The notes under the pieces were generated by a model that saw only the letters and a list, made by a program, of their open reading frames with translations, was not told where the DNA came from and ran no database searches. A stretch of DNA of 60,580 nucleotides, taken from contig JBFMCL010000021.1 of NCBI GenBank assembly GCA_040754395.1, positions 1 to 60,580 of the forward strand, written 5' to 3'. Of this stretch, positions 8,820 to 17,881 are shown in pieces. Made by a program: the position numbers and the translations under genes. The DNA is from Nitrospirota bacterium. Its GTDB lineage: Bacteria; Nitrospirota; Thermodesulfovibrionia; Thermodesulfovibrionales; SM23-35. How positions within the stretch are numbered: position 1 is the stretch's first letter; the number at the start of each line of letters is the position of its first letter.

Positions 8820-9999
8820 CTAGTCGTTCTGCCCGGGAGAAGGAAGCGTCATGAGGACTTTTGTCCCTTTTCCGAGGACAGGCTGGATATCGAGTCTGCC
8901 GTAATTTCTCTTGACTGCGAGGTGTGCAATTGCGAGCCCGAACCCGCTTCCAAAATACTTGGTCGAATAGAAAGGGGAAAAGAGCTTTTCCGGATCTGCG
9001 AGTGTTATCGGGATACCGGTATTGAATATCTCGATCTGCATGCGGTTGGGAAGGAGGGGATTTGTTGCAGATGAGATTCTTATATGCGGGTTGGCCGGAT
9101 CGACCGCTTCGAGGCTGTTCTGCAGAAGATGAAAAAACAGGGCGTCCATATCCGCGGGATCACCAAGAATGAAAGGAGCGGTTTTCTCAAGTGCAGTGTC
9201 GATCCTGATATCCCCGGCGCTTTTTTTCATGTTGAGGCGTCCCACAGTCTTCTGGATGAGTTCTTCAAGCAGAATCGGTTCAAGGTGCATTGCCCTCCGG
9301 GACATTTCGATGAACGTCTTTGTATCCGCGACCATCCCCTCACAGACAGCGCTATCCGAGATCAGGGTCTCGTAGATATCGTATGAAGGGTCATGAGGGT
9401 GAATCTTTTTTTTTCAGCCGCCGGACATTCCCTCCGATGGTCGTAATCTTGTTCCTCACACGGTCGGCAACGCCCTTAATGATTTCCATATCGCACCGCG
9501 CGTGCGCTTCGATATATGCGTCCGTCTCGATCAGGATGCAGAAGTCCAGGAGCCTGCCGACGGCCCGGGAGACTCCCTCCATCTTCTCAAGGGGTATTCC
9601 GGACAGGATGACCCGTTCGCAGAACTGCCGGGTTATCGAGAACCCGAGGTTCGAAAACCTCTGGTCAAGGTTGACTTCGACATGCCGTATGCCGATTTTC
9701 CAGAGATAGCTCAGGAATTCATCATCAAGTTTGCCCTGAAAGAGGATTTCGAACCAGTCTGCCCATGCTTTCTTGAGAGAACCGGGGACTTCATAGTGCG
9801 TCAGAAATATTCCCGTTTCAGGGATATGCACAAAGAAATCGTATAGGTAATCAGCGAAGGCCTCTTTTGCACGGACAAAGATTTCCCTGAACGGTGCAAT
9901 TGCCCGCAAGTCGCTCTCGTCCAGACCGAGCTTCTCCCTGAAAAAATGCAGCTTCTGATATGGCACAGAAAGCATCGCAGATCTTCTCCTGTACTCCAC
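8820..9999 (-). pseudogene. Globin-coupled sensor histidine-kinase-like gene with a -1/+1 frameshift
   Basis: Two open frames join into one protein if a run of nine A (minus strand, near 9408) is read with one base fewer. The N-terminal half (9391-9999) is a protoglobin-type sensor; IGIRHVEVNLDQRF carries the likely proximal haem histidine. The C-terminal half (8820-9335) is a GHKL ATPase domain with an N-box (LLQNSLEAVD) and a G2 box (GSGFGLAIA). The joining frame continues sensibly through KKIHPHDPSYD. Where a kinase H-box would read HEIRNPL, this protein has DRVRNKI, so the phospho-accepting His is missing. The G1 box is also degenerate (NTGIPI). It may be a decayed kinase, a pseudokinase, or a base-call error in the homopolymer. 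Start: ATG at 9999, or Met9. Confidence 0.75.
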
Positions 10000-10276
10000 T
10001 GAGTGAAGTTATGATAAATCTACCTCTTCTGAAAACGCATGTCAAATGCCGAACCGGGCAAAAGCAGCAAATGTGCTGTTTCCCCTGAAAAATCTCAGGC
10101 ACGCACTGGGGATTTCCTGTATATTCTCACCTGTGAGAATGGTTTTGCATGAAATGAGAACGGGGATGCATCTGTTCGGGCAGAAAACCCCTGTCCCGGG
10201 CCGGTTTCGGCGTATCTTCATGAATGGCACGCATATTGCGAAAAAAGGAATAAATCTGCGTGAAAGGTGTACGACA

Positions 10277-11110
10277 GTGGACAAAAGAAGGCATCAGAGG
10301 TTCATCAAAAGGCTTACGGCGAGGTTCGTGATCAGGAATGAAACCTTTACCGGAATTTCGAGCGATATTTCAGAAAATGGTATTTTTATCCGGACGACGC
10401 GCGGTTGTCCTGTCAACACCCCGGTTGATATCATGCTGTTGATGCCGGACAACCGTGTCTCCGTGCTCAAGGGCATTGTCAGAAGGACAACGCGTACGCC
10501 GATTGCATCGATGAAAAACGGAATGGGTATCGAGATCATGGAGAAAGACACGCTATTCATGAATCTCGTGCAATCACTTAACACCGCATCAGCACTGAGC
10601 GCAGCCGGCACTCCTCCGGAGCCGGGAATGCCAATGTCCCCTGAGGCAGGGGATCACAGCCGGAAGGCAACAGACACGGAGAGAAGGCGGCACAGAAGGG
10701 TAGCGGTCGGGCATTTGCAGATCAGCGGGGAAATCCCGAATGCCCGGAAGATTGACATTCTCAATATCTGTCCGGACGGCCTTTCTGCAAAAGCAGACAT
10801 GAGGCTGAATATCGGGAATAACTATCTTCTTAAAATAGCGTACAAGGAAAAAGAGTTATCAGTGAGGGCATCGGTTATATGGTCTCTTATCGTTGACCTG
10901 AGGAAAGACCACACTGACAACATTGTCCCGGTGTATTCTGCAGGCATGCAGTTCAATGGGGTGTCCGTTGAGCAAATGCAGGAGCTGATAAAGCTTATCG
11001 AAGACCAGGAAGAGGCAGGCAGATCACGGAGTGCCATGCCTTTCCCGCACGATGAATTTATTGATTTGAACGAACATTTCAGTGAACTCTTCGAGGAGTT
11101 TGCCAGGTGA
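10277..11110 (+). CDS. Tandem PilZ-domain protein
   Basis: PilZ domains commonly bind cyclic di-GMP. This protein has two. The first begins at DKRRHQRF and continues through SDISENGIFI; the second begins at ERRRHRRV and continues through DILNICPDGLSAKAD. Each opening has the basic RxxxR-type c-di-GMP motif. The second lacks the full DxSxxG (it reads NICPDGL), so it may be structural. I chose GTG at 10277 because GAAAGG lies nine bases upstream and the residues encoded earlier in the frame are not PilZ-like. It is transcribed divergently from the globin-kinase gene about 280 bases away. The predicted product has 277 aa, is cytosolic, and has no enzymatic output domain. Confidence 0.8.
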   Translation: MDKRRHQRFIKRLTARFVIRNETFTGISSDISENGIFIRTTRGCPVNTPVDIMLLMPDNRVSVLKGIVRRTTRTPIASMKNGMGIEIMEKDTLFMNLVQSLNTASALSAAGTPPEPGMPMSPEAGDHSRKATDTERRRHRRVAVGHLQISGEIPNARKIDILNICPDGLSAKADMRLNIGNNYLLKIAYKEKELSVRASVIWSLIVDLRKDHTDNIVPVYSAGMQFNGVSVEQMQELIKLIEDQEEAGRSRSAMPFPHDEFIDLNEHFSELFEEFAR

Positions 11111-11183
11111 TCTGCTGATGTCGACCTTGTCTCCGGGAAGGAACAGAAGACTGTCCCGGATGATGTCAGGACAGGGTTCCCCA

Positions 11184-11864
11184 TCAGGAATCTGATTTCA
11201 TTCCTTCGCGTTTTGCCCTTGTCATGTCCGCTCCCCTGAGTGTTGCCTGTCTCAGATCCGCATTCGACAGGTCGGCAGCGATGAGCGCAGTTTCCAGAAG
11301 ACTTGCTTCTCTCAGGTCAGCCGAGACAAGAGTCGCGCCATTCATGTCTGTACCGTGCAGCATTGCCCCGCGCAGGTCCGCATGGGAAAGGTCAGCGCCT
11401 ATCATGCTTGAAGCGCGGGCATTCGTGTTCCGGATCACGGCATGCACCATCCTTGCCAGCACCGCTTCCGTCATCTGGATATTCGCCCCTGAAAGGTCCG
11501 CCTTTTCAAAGTTTGCGGATGAGATTCTTGAATTGGTAAAGTCCGCGTCCTTCAGGTTCGCTCCTGAAAAATCAGCTCCGAGGAATGAGGAGAAGGTGAG
11601 GTCAGACTTCTCCAGATTTGCCCTGCTGAAGCGTGCACCGATGAAATTCGCACTGCTCAGATTGCTGCCGGACATATCCGTATCATCAAAATCCGACATG
11701 CTCGCATTTACCCCGCTCAGGTTCGCACCCTTCAGGACTGATCCCTTAAACCGCATGGCGATCAGGTCAAGCTTGCTCAGGTTGACCCCTGACAGATCAT
11801 ATCCCGAAGCATTGCCCTTTGTTTTCGACAACTCTATTACCTGCTGCCTGGAAAGTTTTTCCAT
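11184..11864 (-). CDS. Pentapeptide-repeat protein
   Basis: From about residue 20 to the C-terminus the sequence follows the A(D/N)LXX pentapeptide pattern (ANLSG, ADFSG, ADLSN, ADLRE and similar), about 38 repeats. This predicts a right-handed quadrilateral beta-helix. Such proteins vary widely in role: some mimic DNA to protect gyrase, others are scaffolds, and nothing here decides between them. ATG at 11864 is chosen because AGGAGG sits seven bases upstream; longer versions of the frame run into unrelated sequence. The product has about 226 aa with no signal peptide. The gene is divergent from the response regulator and convergent with the PilZ gene. Confidence 0.85.
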   Translation of the reverse strand: MEKLSRQQVIELSKTKGNASGYDLSGVNLSKLDLIAMRFKGSVLKGANLSGVNASMSDFDDTDMSGSNLSSANFIGARFSRANLEKSDLTFSSFLGADFSGANLKDADFTNSRISSANFEKADLSGANIQMTEAVLARMVHAVIRNTNARASSMIGADLSHADLRGAMLHGTDMNGATLVSADLREASLLETALIAADLSNADLRQATLRGADMTRAKREGMKSDS

Positions 11865-12084
11865 GTTTTCCCTCCTGTTGTGTATTCGGCCTGGTCCCTG
11901 CCGGCTGCGGTTGCCCCGAACAGGCTCCTGTGTTTTTATGTACGGATGATAATAGTCTATCAAATGTCCGGCATGAAACCGAATCTCTTCTTCCCTATCC
12001 CGGGGCAGTCCATTATAATTAAATAGAAAAGGTGGCGTAAGGAAGACGTGAGTATTGTGCATGCAATGATTCAGGAGAGACGCG

Positions 12085-12783
12085 GTGCCGGATGAGAGAA
12101 TCCTGATCGTTGAGGACGAAAAAAAGATTTCCGATATTGTGCTTTCGTATCTTGAGCGGGAGGGGTTTCGTGCAACAGTCGCTGATACGGGAGCGTCTGC
12201 GATCAGCAGGATTAAGGATGGATACGACCTGGTGATTCTCGATCTCATGCTTCCCGATATGGATGGCGAGGAGATCTGCGCCTCGATACGGGAAATGTCC
12301 GATGTCCCCATTATCATGCTCACCGCAAAGAGTACAGAGGACGACAGGGTAAAGGGACTCGGCATCGGTGCGGATGACTATGTAGTAAAACCGTTCAGTC
12401 CGAAAGAACTGGTAGCGAGGGTTAAGGCGCATCTGAGAAGGTCTGCGGGTACCCAGACCAGGATGCTTTCATTCAATAACGGCGCGCTTACCATCGATGT
12501 TGCGTCACGGGAAGTGAGAAAGCAGCACATTCCGGTGCCGCTGACGAATACCGAATTCAAAATACTTCTCAGTATCGCCGAGAAACCGCAGGTAGTGTTC
12601 AACAGGCTTCAGCTCATCACTATTGTCCAGGGATTTGACTTTGAAGGATTCGACCGTGTGGTGGACGCACATATAAAAAACATACGGCAGAAGTTAGAGG
12701 ATAATCCCCGCAGGCCCCTCTTCATCAGGACCATTTACGGAAGCGGATACAAGTTCATCGGCATCCCTGATGCACAACCATGA
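12085..12783 (+). CDS. OmpR/PhoB-family response regulator
   Basis: A receiver domain occupies residues 1-120: acidic pair VEDE near residue 10, phosphorylatable Asp in VILDLMLPDMDG (about 52), and conserved Lys in VVKPF (about 103). A winged-helix DNA-binding domain fills residues 130-230 and ends with the typical TIYGSGYKF. It starts with GTG at 12085 behind AGGAGA. Its stop overlaps the kinase ATG by four bases, so the two form a coupled pair. The metal-efflux operon lies about 750 bases downstream on the same strand, so this may be its regulator, in the manner of CusR. That link is inferred from position alone. Confidence 0.9.
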   Translation: MPDERILIVEDEKKISDIVLSYLEREGFRATVADTGASAISRIKDGYDLVILDLMLPDMDGEEICASIREMSDVPIIMLTAKSTEDDRVKGLGIGADDYVVKPFSPKELVARVKAHLRRSAGTQTRMLSFNNGALTIDVASREVRKQHIPVPLTNTEFKILLSIAEKPQVVFNRLQLITIVQGFDFEGFDRVVDAHIKNIRQKLEDNPRRPLFIRTIYGSGYKFIGIPDAQP

Positions 12784-14123
12784 AGACGAAGATCTTTTCG
12801 GCATTTCTCCTCATCATCTTCACCGCGCTGATTTCGAACTTCATTTTCGAATGGCTCATCATCAGGGATTTTGAAAATTATGTCAGCAAGGTGACCGAAG
12901 ACCAGGTTTACTGGATCAAGACATCTGCTGAAAGCAGCTATGACGGTCATTGGAATCACGCCATGCTGTCCGAGACGATCCACTGGGCAATGATGATGGG
13001 TTTGGATGCAAAGGTTCTTGACAGTTCGGGCAGGGAGATCATCGCGTCCCACCACATTATCGATTCGCTCCACGATATCATGAAACACCGTATGGAGGAG
13101 CTTTTTCATATCCACAGGACAAATGAACCGTTCAGGGAAAAGCCGCTGTATCAGGATGAAAAAGTAATCGGAGTGCTTGCATGGAGACCGTTTCAGAAGC
13201 AGGAGCTGGCGGAAAAGGAAGCGGTGTTCAAACGGAGAACGCAATATTTCCTCGTCATTTCTTTTCTGATCGCAGGGGTCGGTGCCCTGGTTATCGCGGT
13301 GTACCTCAGCAGGTATCTGTCACACCCGGTTACAGAACTGAGGGGAGTTGCAGAGAAAATAGCGCGGGGAGATTTCGGGGCAAGGACCGCGGTCAGATCA
13401 AAGGACGAAGTCGGAAGACTTGCGGAGGTTTTCAATACCATGGCTGAGTCACTCGACCGTGAGGAGAAGATACGGCAAAAGCTGATGTCCAATATTGCGC
13501 ATGAACTGAGGACCCCGCTCACGATCATGAAAACCCAGGTTGAGGCGATGGCAGACGGAGTCGTGGAAGACAAGGCAAAGGGGCTTGATACTGTTGCCGG
13601 TGAAATTGAAAAACTGACGAAGCTTGTGGAAGGAATCGAGGACATCACCTCTGCCGAGGCGAGTTTCTTCAGGAGGGCACAGGAGATAGAGATCAATCTG
13701 AAAGAATTCCTTCACGGAATTGCAGATGAGCTGCTGCCTGTGTTCCGGGAGAAGAGCCTTTTTCTCCAGATCGTGGACGCCGAAGCGGTGCATGTCACAA
13801 CCGACCCCGAGAAACTTGAGAGGATAGTCAGGAACATTCTCTCAAATGCGCTCAAGTTTACCGGAGAGGGTGGAGTAACAATCAGGTATGGCGTGCGCGG
13901 GGTCAAACGGTATATTTCGATAAAGGATACGGGCAGAGGGATACCGGAGAAGGAACTGCCGCGCATCTTCACCCGTTTTTACAAGTCCGAGCAACCGGGG
14001 ACCCGTGGGCTTGGACTGGGTCTTGCCATCGTAAAAGAGCTGGCCGATATCATGGGAGGGGAGATCACCGTTGCCAGCAGGGTGAATGAGGGCGCGGAAT
14101 TCACGGTCTTTTTACCAGGGTAA
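12780..14123 (+). CDS. Membrane sensor histidine kinase
   Basis: The protein has an N-terminal membrane segment (residues 4-22), a periplasmic domain of about 130 residues, and a second segment (about 156-178). A HAMP linker (SHPVTELRGVAEKIARGDFG), a HisKA domain with H-box NIAHELRTPLTI (about 238-249) and a HATPase domain follow. The ATPase has an N-box (NILSNALKF), G1 (DTGRGIP) and G2 (GLGLGLAIV), so it looks active. The 447-aa length is typical of BaeS/CusS kinases. The periplasmic domain contains many His and Met residues (for example NHAMLSETIHWAMMMG), which would suit metal sensing but does not prove it. It partners the overlapping response regulator. Confidence 0.9.
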   Translation: MKTKIFSAFLLIIFTALISNFIFEWLIIRDFENYVSKVTEDQVYWIKTSAESSYDGHWNHAMLSETIHWAMMMGLDAKVLDSSGREIIASHHIIDSLHDIMKHRMEELFHIHRTNEPFREKPLYQDEKVIGVLAWRPFQKQELAEKEAVFKRRTQYFLVISFLIAGVGALVIAVYLSRYLSHPVTELRGVAEKIARGDFGARTAVRSKDEVGRLAEVFNTMAESLDREEKIRQKLMSNIAHELRTPLTIMKTQVEAMADGVVEDKAKGLDTVAGEIEKLTKLVEGIEDITSAEASFFRRAQEIEINLKEFLHGIADELLPVFREKSLFLQIVDAEAVHVTTDPEKLERIVRNILSNALKFTGEGGVTIRYGVRGVKRYISIKDTGRGIPEKELPRIFTRFYKSEQPGTRGLGLGLAIVKELADIMGGEITVASRVNEGAEFTVFLPG

Positions 14124-14285
14124 AGAAGGGATGTGAATCTGCCTCTCTGTCGGGTATGCTGTATTTCCGGTATCTGCGTTTTTTATGGCTCTGAAGATAT
14201 GGATGATATTGAAGATTTTTATGGCAATCGTGTATAGTGATTCAGGAGGATGCAATTCCACTGCAGCAGAAAATGAATAGTGTGA

Positions 14286-14561
14286 ATGGTATTCATGGAT
14301 AAAAGAAGACACAGGCGCGATTTTACCACTACGATAGCGGAATACTCCTTCACGCATCAGCATCACGGGGATGTCTTTGACGGTATCATCGTCAATATCA
14401 GCGAATCCGGGTTATGTCTTCTTACCACGACCTTCCTCTCTCAGGGACAGGAAATAATCATCAGAAACGGCGCCCTTGTAGCATCGCGGAAGGCAAACGT
14501 GCGATGGGCCGAAAGATACAGGGATGCCTATTACAGGGCAGGACTGGAGTTCTCCCGGTAG
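14286..14561 (+). CDS. Small single PilZ-domain protein
   Basis: This 91-aa protein is one PilZ domain. It opens with DKRRHRRDF (basic RxxxR-type ligand motif), continues with NISESGLCL (the N/DxSxxG motif), and ends in a beta-barrel strand YRAGLEFSR. It would act as a cytosolic c-di-GMP receptor, perhaps binding a partner. Met at 14295 is an alternative start that would fit the usual N-terminus; neither start has a strong ribosome binding site. It stands alone between the two-component pair and the efflux operon. Confidence 0.78.
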   Translation: MVFMDKRRHRRDFTTTIAEYSFTHQHHGDVFDGIIVNISESGLCLLTTTFLSQGQEIIIRNGALVASRKANVRWAERYRDAYYRAGLEFSR

Positions 14562-14874
14562 CCTGATTTTCAACAGATTCCCTGCGTCCATTGATGAGGA
14601 AACACTGAAAAACACTCTTCCGGAGTTTTGTACACCCTGCATGTAATTTCCCGGAAGACGCTTCACCCCTGCCGTTTTGCGCCTTCTGCGTTATGACGTA
14701 ACCACATCCGGAATGTTTCTCCTTTCATATTTTATTCACAATTCCCTGCTATCGTAGTGGAAAGGTTGCAGAAATACAGGAAAGGAGATAGAGTGTGTAC
14801 AGGGGACAAGGAACATATCCCGGGACAGCCGGGGAGCTTTTCAGAAAACAGTCAGCATACGCGAGGAGGTACAG
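14562..14874. other. Intergenic upstream of metal-efflux operon
   Basis: These 313 bases have no convincing gene; the open frames over 14757-14972 lack family features and a ribosome binding site. The stretch probably holds the efflux promoter and operator. A strong GAGGAGG lies just before the next start at 14875. I could not identify a clear -35/-10 pair. Confidence 0.5.
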
Positions 14875-15264
14875 ATGAAACGTTTGATTTTGTGCGCTAT
14901 CATTTTTTTGCTCATCGGAAGCATTGCCTATGCAAAAGGCATGGAGATCAACAAGAAAACAGGAGGCTATGATGTCAGGGTGTATCTCGAGAAAGATCCT
15001 CCGGTTATCGGTGACAACCAGATAACCGTAACGATCAAAGATGCAGCCGGCAAAGTAGTGACCGATGCAAAGGTCCGCGTTGATTACTCGATGCCCGCGA
15101 TGCCGGGAATGCCGCCGATGAACTATAAGACCGATGCAGCAGTACAGGGCAATGAATACCGTGCGACCATGAAACTTTCGATGTCCGGACCATGGAACAT
15201 TGCGGTGAAGATTACCCGCGGCAGCAAGAGAGCAACGGTGAAGTTCAATATTGATGTGCGCTAA
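14875..15264 (+). CDS. FixH/YtkA-like periplasmic protein of the efflux operon
   Basis: An N-terminal signal peptide (residues 1-20, cleavage after AYA) is followed by an immunoglobulin-like FixH/YtkA domain. A methionine-rich loop, MPAMPGMPPMNY, resembles the Cu(I)/Ag(I)-binding loops of periplasmic metal carriers, so a chaperone role for the CusCBA-like pump is likely (inference). GAGGAGG precedes the ATG at normal spacing. It is the first gene of the operon and lies 13 bases before the chosen start of the outer-membrane factor. The 129-aa length is normal for the family. Confidence 0.75.
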   Translation: MKRLILCAIIFLLIGSIAYAKGMEINKKTGGYDVRVYLEKDPPVIGDNQITVTIKDAAGKVVTDAKVRVDYSMPAMPGMPPMNYKTDAAVQGNEYRATMKLSMSGPWNIAVKITRGSKRATVKFNIDVR

Positions 15265-15277
15265 AAAAGGGGGGATA

Positions 15278-16606
15278 ATGCGTGTTAGGGCGCTGCGTGG
15301 TTCAGCAATGGCTGCCGGAAACATGCGGGTTTCCCATGCCCTGATACCCCTGCTCATTCTGCTTAGTGTTATCCTCTGCGCTCCCCGGACTCTCTCTGCC
15401 GGGGAGGTGAGGCTGGATGACCTATTGCGGGAGGCGCTGGAACACAGCCCTCAGATACTTTCTGCGGAGGCTCATGCCGCGGCCGCGTACTACAGGATAC
15501 CGCAGTCCGCAAGCCTTCCTGACCCGATGTTCATGCTCGGTTATCAGAACGAAGGGTTCGAACGATACATGTACGGCAAATCACCGGATGCACAGTGGAT
15601 GTTCTCACTTTCGCAGATGTTCCCGTTTCCCGGAAAACTGCCGCTCAGGGAGACCATGACCACAAGGGAGTCAGAGGCGCTGCGCGCGTCGAGCGGTTCA
15701 ATCAGGCTGAAGACGATTGCGCGGATAAAGGAACTGTTTTTCCAGCTGTTTCTTGCGTATAAACTGACAGACCTGGTAGAAGAGAAAAGCACCCTGTTTT
15801 TGCGGATTGAGGAAGCTGCGGTTTCCCGGTATGCGACCGGGATGGGGTCCCAGCAGGAGGTGCTGATGGCGCAGACGGAGAAATTCATGCTTCTTGAACG
15901 GGAAGAGATGCTGCATCAGAAGATACAGGCGCTCGAGGCGATGCTGAACAGGGAAACAGGCCGGACGACCGGCCTCCCACTCGGAAGGCCTTCGGAACCG
16001 TCTCTGACAGAATTCGTGTTCAGCATTGAAGAGCTTCTTGCCATGGCGCAGGAAAAATCTCCCGATATACGGATGAGAGAAAGAATGGTTGCCGCTGCAG
16101 AGACAAAAGTGCTGATCGCAGAAAAGGAGTACTATCCGGATTTCACCCTGACCGCAAACCTGTCCGAACGAAGACATCTTGATGATATGTGGAGCCTGAC
16201 CACTGCGGTCAGCATCCCGGTATTCTACCGGACGAAACAGAAACAGGCGGTGCATGAATCAGAGGCTTTCCTTGCGGAGGCAAGGAGCGCGCTGGACTCC
16301 ATGAAGCTGGAAATATCCTCGGAGATCAGGGACAATCACTCCATGCTGAAGACAGCGCAAAAGCTCATGGATCTGTACCGGAACGGCCTGCTCCCGAAAG
16401 CCTATCAGGATTTCGAGCTTGCACTTGCCGGGTACCGTACAGGGAAAACCGATACCCTCACCGTTATTTCAAGACTGAAGTCCGTGATCGACTTCGAAAC
16501 ATCCTACTGGGAACAGTTCATCGGCAGGGAAAGGGCAATCGCACGGCTTGAGGCACTGGCAGGAATTACCGATATTCCGGAGCTTTCAGCGTCGCGCAAG
16601 GAGTAG
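15278..16606 (+). CDS. cusC: TolC/CusC-family outer-membrane efflux protein
   Basis: The outer-membrane channel of a tripartite efflux system. A signal peptide at residues about 12-41 ends in TLSAGE. Two long helical halves follow, each with the family pattern of long amphipathic helices (ARIKELFFQLFLAYKLTDL; SEIRDNHSMLKTAQKLMDL) and conserved PD turns (LPDPMFMLGYQNEG; EYYPDFTLTAN). ATG at 15278 is chosen because AAGGGGGG precedes it; the frame is open to 15251, overlapping the previous gene. Length about 442 aa, typical for CzcC/CusC. The partners cusB and cusA follow. Confidence 0.85.
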   Translation: MRVRALRGSAMAAGNMRVSHALIPLLILLSVILCAPRTLSAGEVRLDDLLREALEHSPQILSAEAHAAAAYYRIPQSASLPDPMFMLGYQNEGFERYMYGKSPDAQWMFSLSQMFPFPGKLPLRETMTTRESEALRASSGSIRLKTIARIKELFFQLFLAYKLTDLVEEKSTLFLRIEEAAVSRYATGMGSQQEVLMAQTEKFMLLEREEMLHQKIQALEAMLNRETGRTTGLPLGRPSEPSLTEFVFSIEELLAMAQEKSPDIRMRERMVAAAETKVLIAEKEYYPDFTLTANLSERRHLDDMWSLTTAVSIPVFYRTKQKQAVHESEAFLAEARSALDSMKLEISSEIRDNHSMLKTAQKLMDLYRNGLLPKAYQDFELALAGYRTGKTDTLTVISRLKSVIDFETSYWEQFIGRERAIARLEALAGITDIPELSASRKE

Positions 16607-16663
16607 CCCTATGCCGTGTGCATGTCAAGCAGGTATGTGCAGACAACCAAAAAGGGGAAAGAA

Positions 16664-17881
16664 ATGAACAAGAAGATCGCTTTCCTTGCTGTTGTGGGAG
16701 GTATTGTTCTCGCTGTCCTGTTCTTTTCACGTGATACCTGGATGAAGACAACCGGACAGCCCGGGGTTCCTGCAGGCGCTGTTGCCGGCTCACAGGCTGC
16801 GCCGGAAACGCATGTGCACGGTACGGGAGCCGGAGAGCCGGCGACGGAACCTCAGACAGAGGAAGAAGAACCCCCGGAGATCGAGATACCCCCCGAGAAG
16901 CAGCAGCTTATCGGCGTCAGAACCATCGAGGTCTCCAGAAAGCCGCTCGAGGAAACCATACGCACTGTCGGCATCGTCGAGTACGATGAGAGAAAACTTG
17001 CAACGGTCAGCACGAAGTTCGAGGGCTGGATCGAAAGGCTTTATGTGGACTATACCGGAAAATATGTGAAAAAAGGAGATCCTCTTGCAGGGATCTACAG
17101 CCCCGAACTCTTCTCCACGCAACAGGAATTTCTCAATCTCCTCAGGTGGTCGCGGCAGGGAAGGGAAATACAGGACAAGACTGTGAGCGATATGCTTGAG
17201 AGGGATGCCCGGACAATCGTCGAAGCAGCCCGGCAGCGGCTCAGGCTGTGGGACATCTCTGAGGAGCAGATCCGCACAATAGAACAGACGGGGGAACCCA
17301 TGAGAACACTCATCATCCAGAGCCCGGTAAGCGGATACGTTGTCCAGAAAACCGCACTCATGGGAATGCGTGTCATGCCGGGAGAAAGGCTGTTTGAGAT
17401 CGCCGACCTTTCGACGGTATGGATACTTTCAGATATTTTTGAATATGAACTGCCGCTTGTCAGGGTGGGACAAGTCGCAAAAATCAGTCTGAGCTATTTC
17501 CCTGACAGGGAGTTTTCCTCGAAGATAGAGTATATCTATCCTACAATCGCGGGGGAGACCAAGTCCGCAAAGGTACGGTTCACGGTCCCGAATCCCGGGG
17601 GACGGCTCAAGCCACAGATGTTCACCAATGTAGCGGTAAAGATTCCTCTCGGCATGAGGCTTTCGATTCCCGAAGACGCGATCATTGATACAGGTACGAA
17701 GCAGGTCGTATATGTGGATAAGGGGGAAGGCTATTTCGAACCGCGCGTGATTTCCACCGGAATAAGGGCAGGTGGCATGGCAGAGGTTCTGAAGGGACTG
17801 GAGGCCGGTGAAAAGGTTGCCACGTCCGCTGCGTTCCTGATCGATTCGGAAGCAAAGCTGAAAGGTGTTGTCCAGGAATGA
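16664..17881 (+). CDS. cusB: RND efflux periplasmic adaptor (CusB-like)
   Basis: The membrane-fusion protein links the inner-membrane pump to the outer-membrane channel. ATG at 16664 follows AAGGGGAAAG and opens a membrane anchor (residues 5-21). A His/Met/Pro-rich linker (HVHGTG) and an acidic stretch (EEEEPPEIEI) follow, then the barrel-sandwich/lipoyl half (GWIERLYVDYTGKYVKKGDPL), a helical hairpin (residues about 150-205), the second lipoyl half (IIQSPVSGYVVQKTALMGMRV) and the beta-barrel and membrane-proximal domains. Length 405 aa, as expected for CusB. Its stop overlaps the cusA ATG. Confidence 0.87.
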   Translation: MNKKIAFLAVVGGIVLAVLFFSRDTWMKTTGQPGVPAGAVAGSQAAPETHVHGTGAGEPATEPQTEEEEPPEIEIPPEKQQLIGVRTIEVSRKPLEETIRTVGIVEYDERKLATVSTKFEGWIERLYVDYTGKYVKKGDPLAGIYSPELFSTQQEFLNLLRWSRQGREIQDKTVSDMLERDARTIVEAARQRLRLWDISEEQIRTIEQTGEPMRTLIIQSPVSGYVVQKTALMGMRVMPGERLFEIADLSTVWILSDIFEYELPLVRVGQVAKISLSYFPDREFSSKIEYIYPTIAGETKSAKVRFTVPNPGGRLKPQMFTNVAVKIPLGMRLSIPEDAIIDTGTKQVVYVDKGEGYFEPRVISTGIRAGGMAEVLKGLEAGEKVATSAAFLIDSEAKLKGVVQE

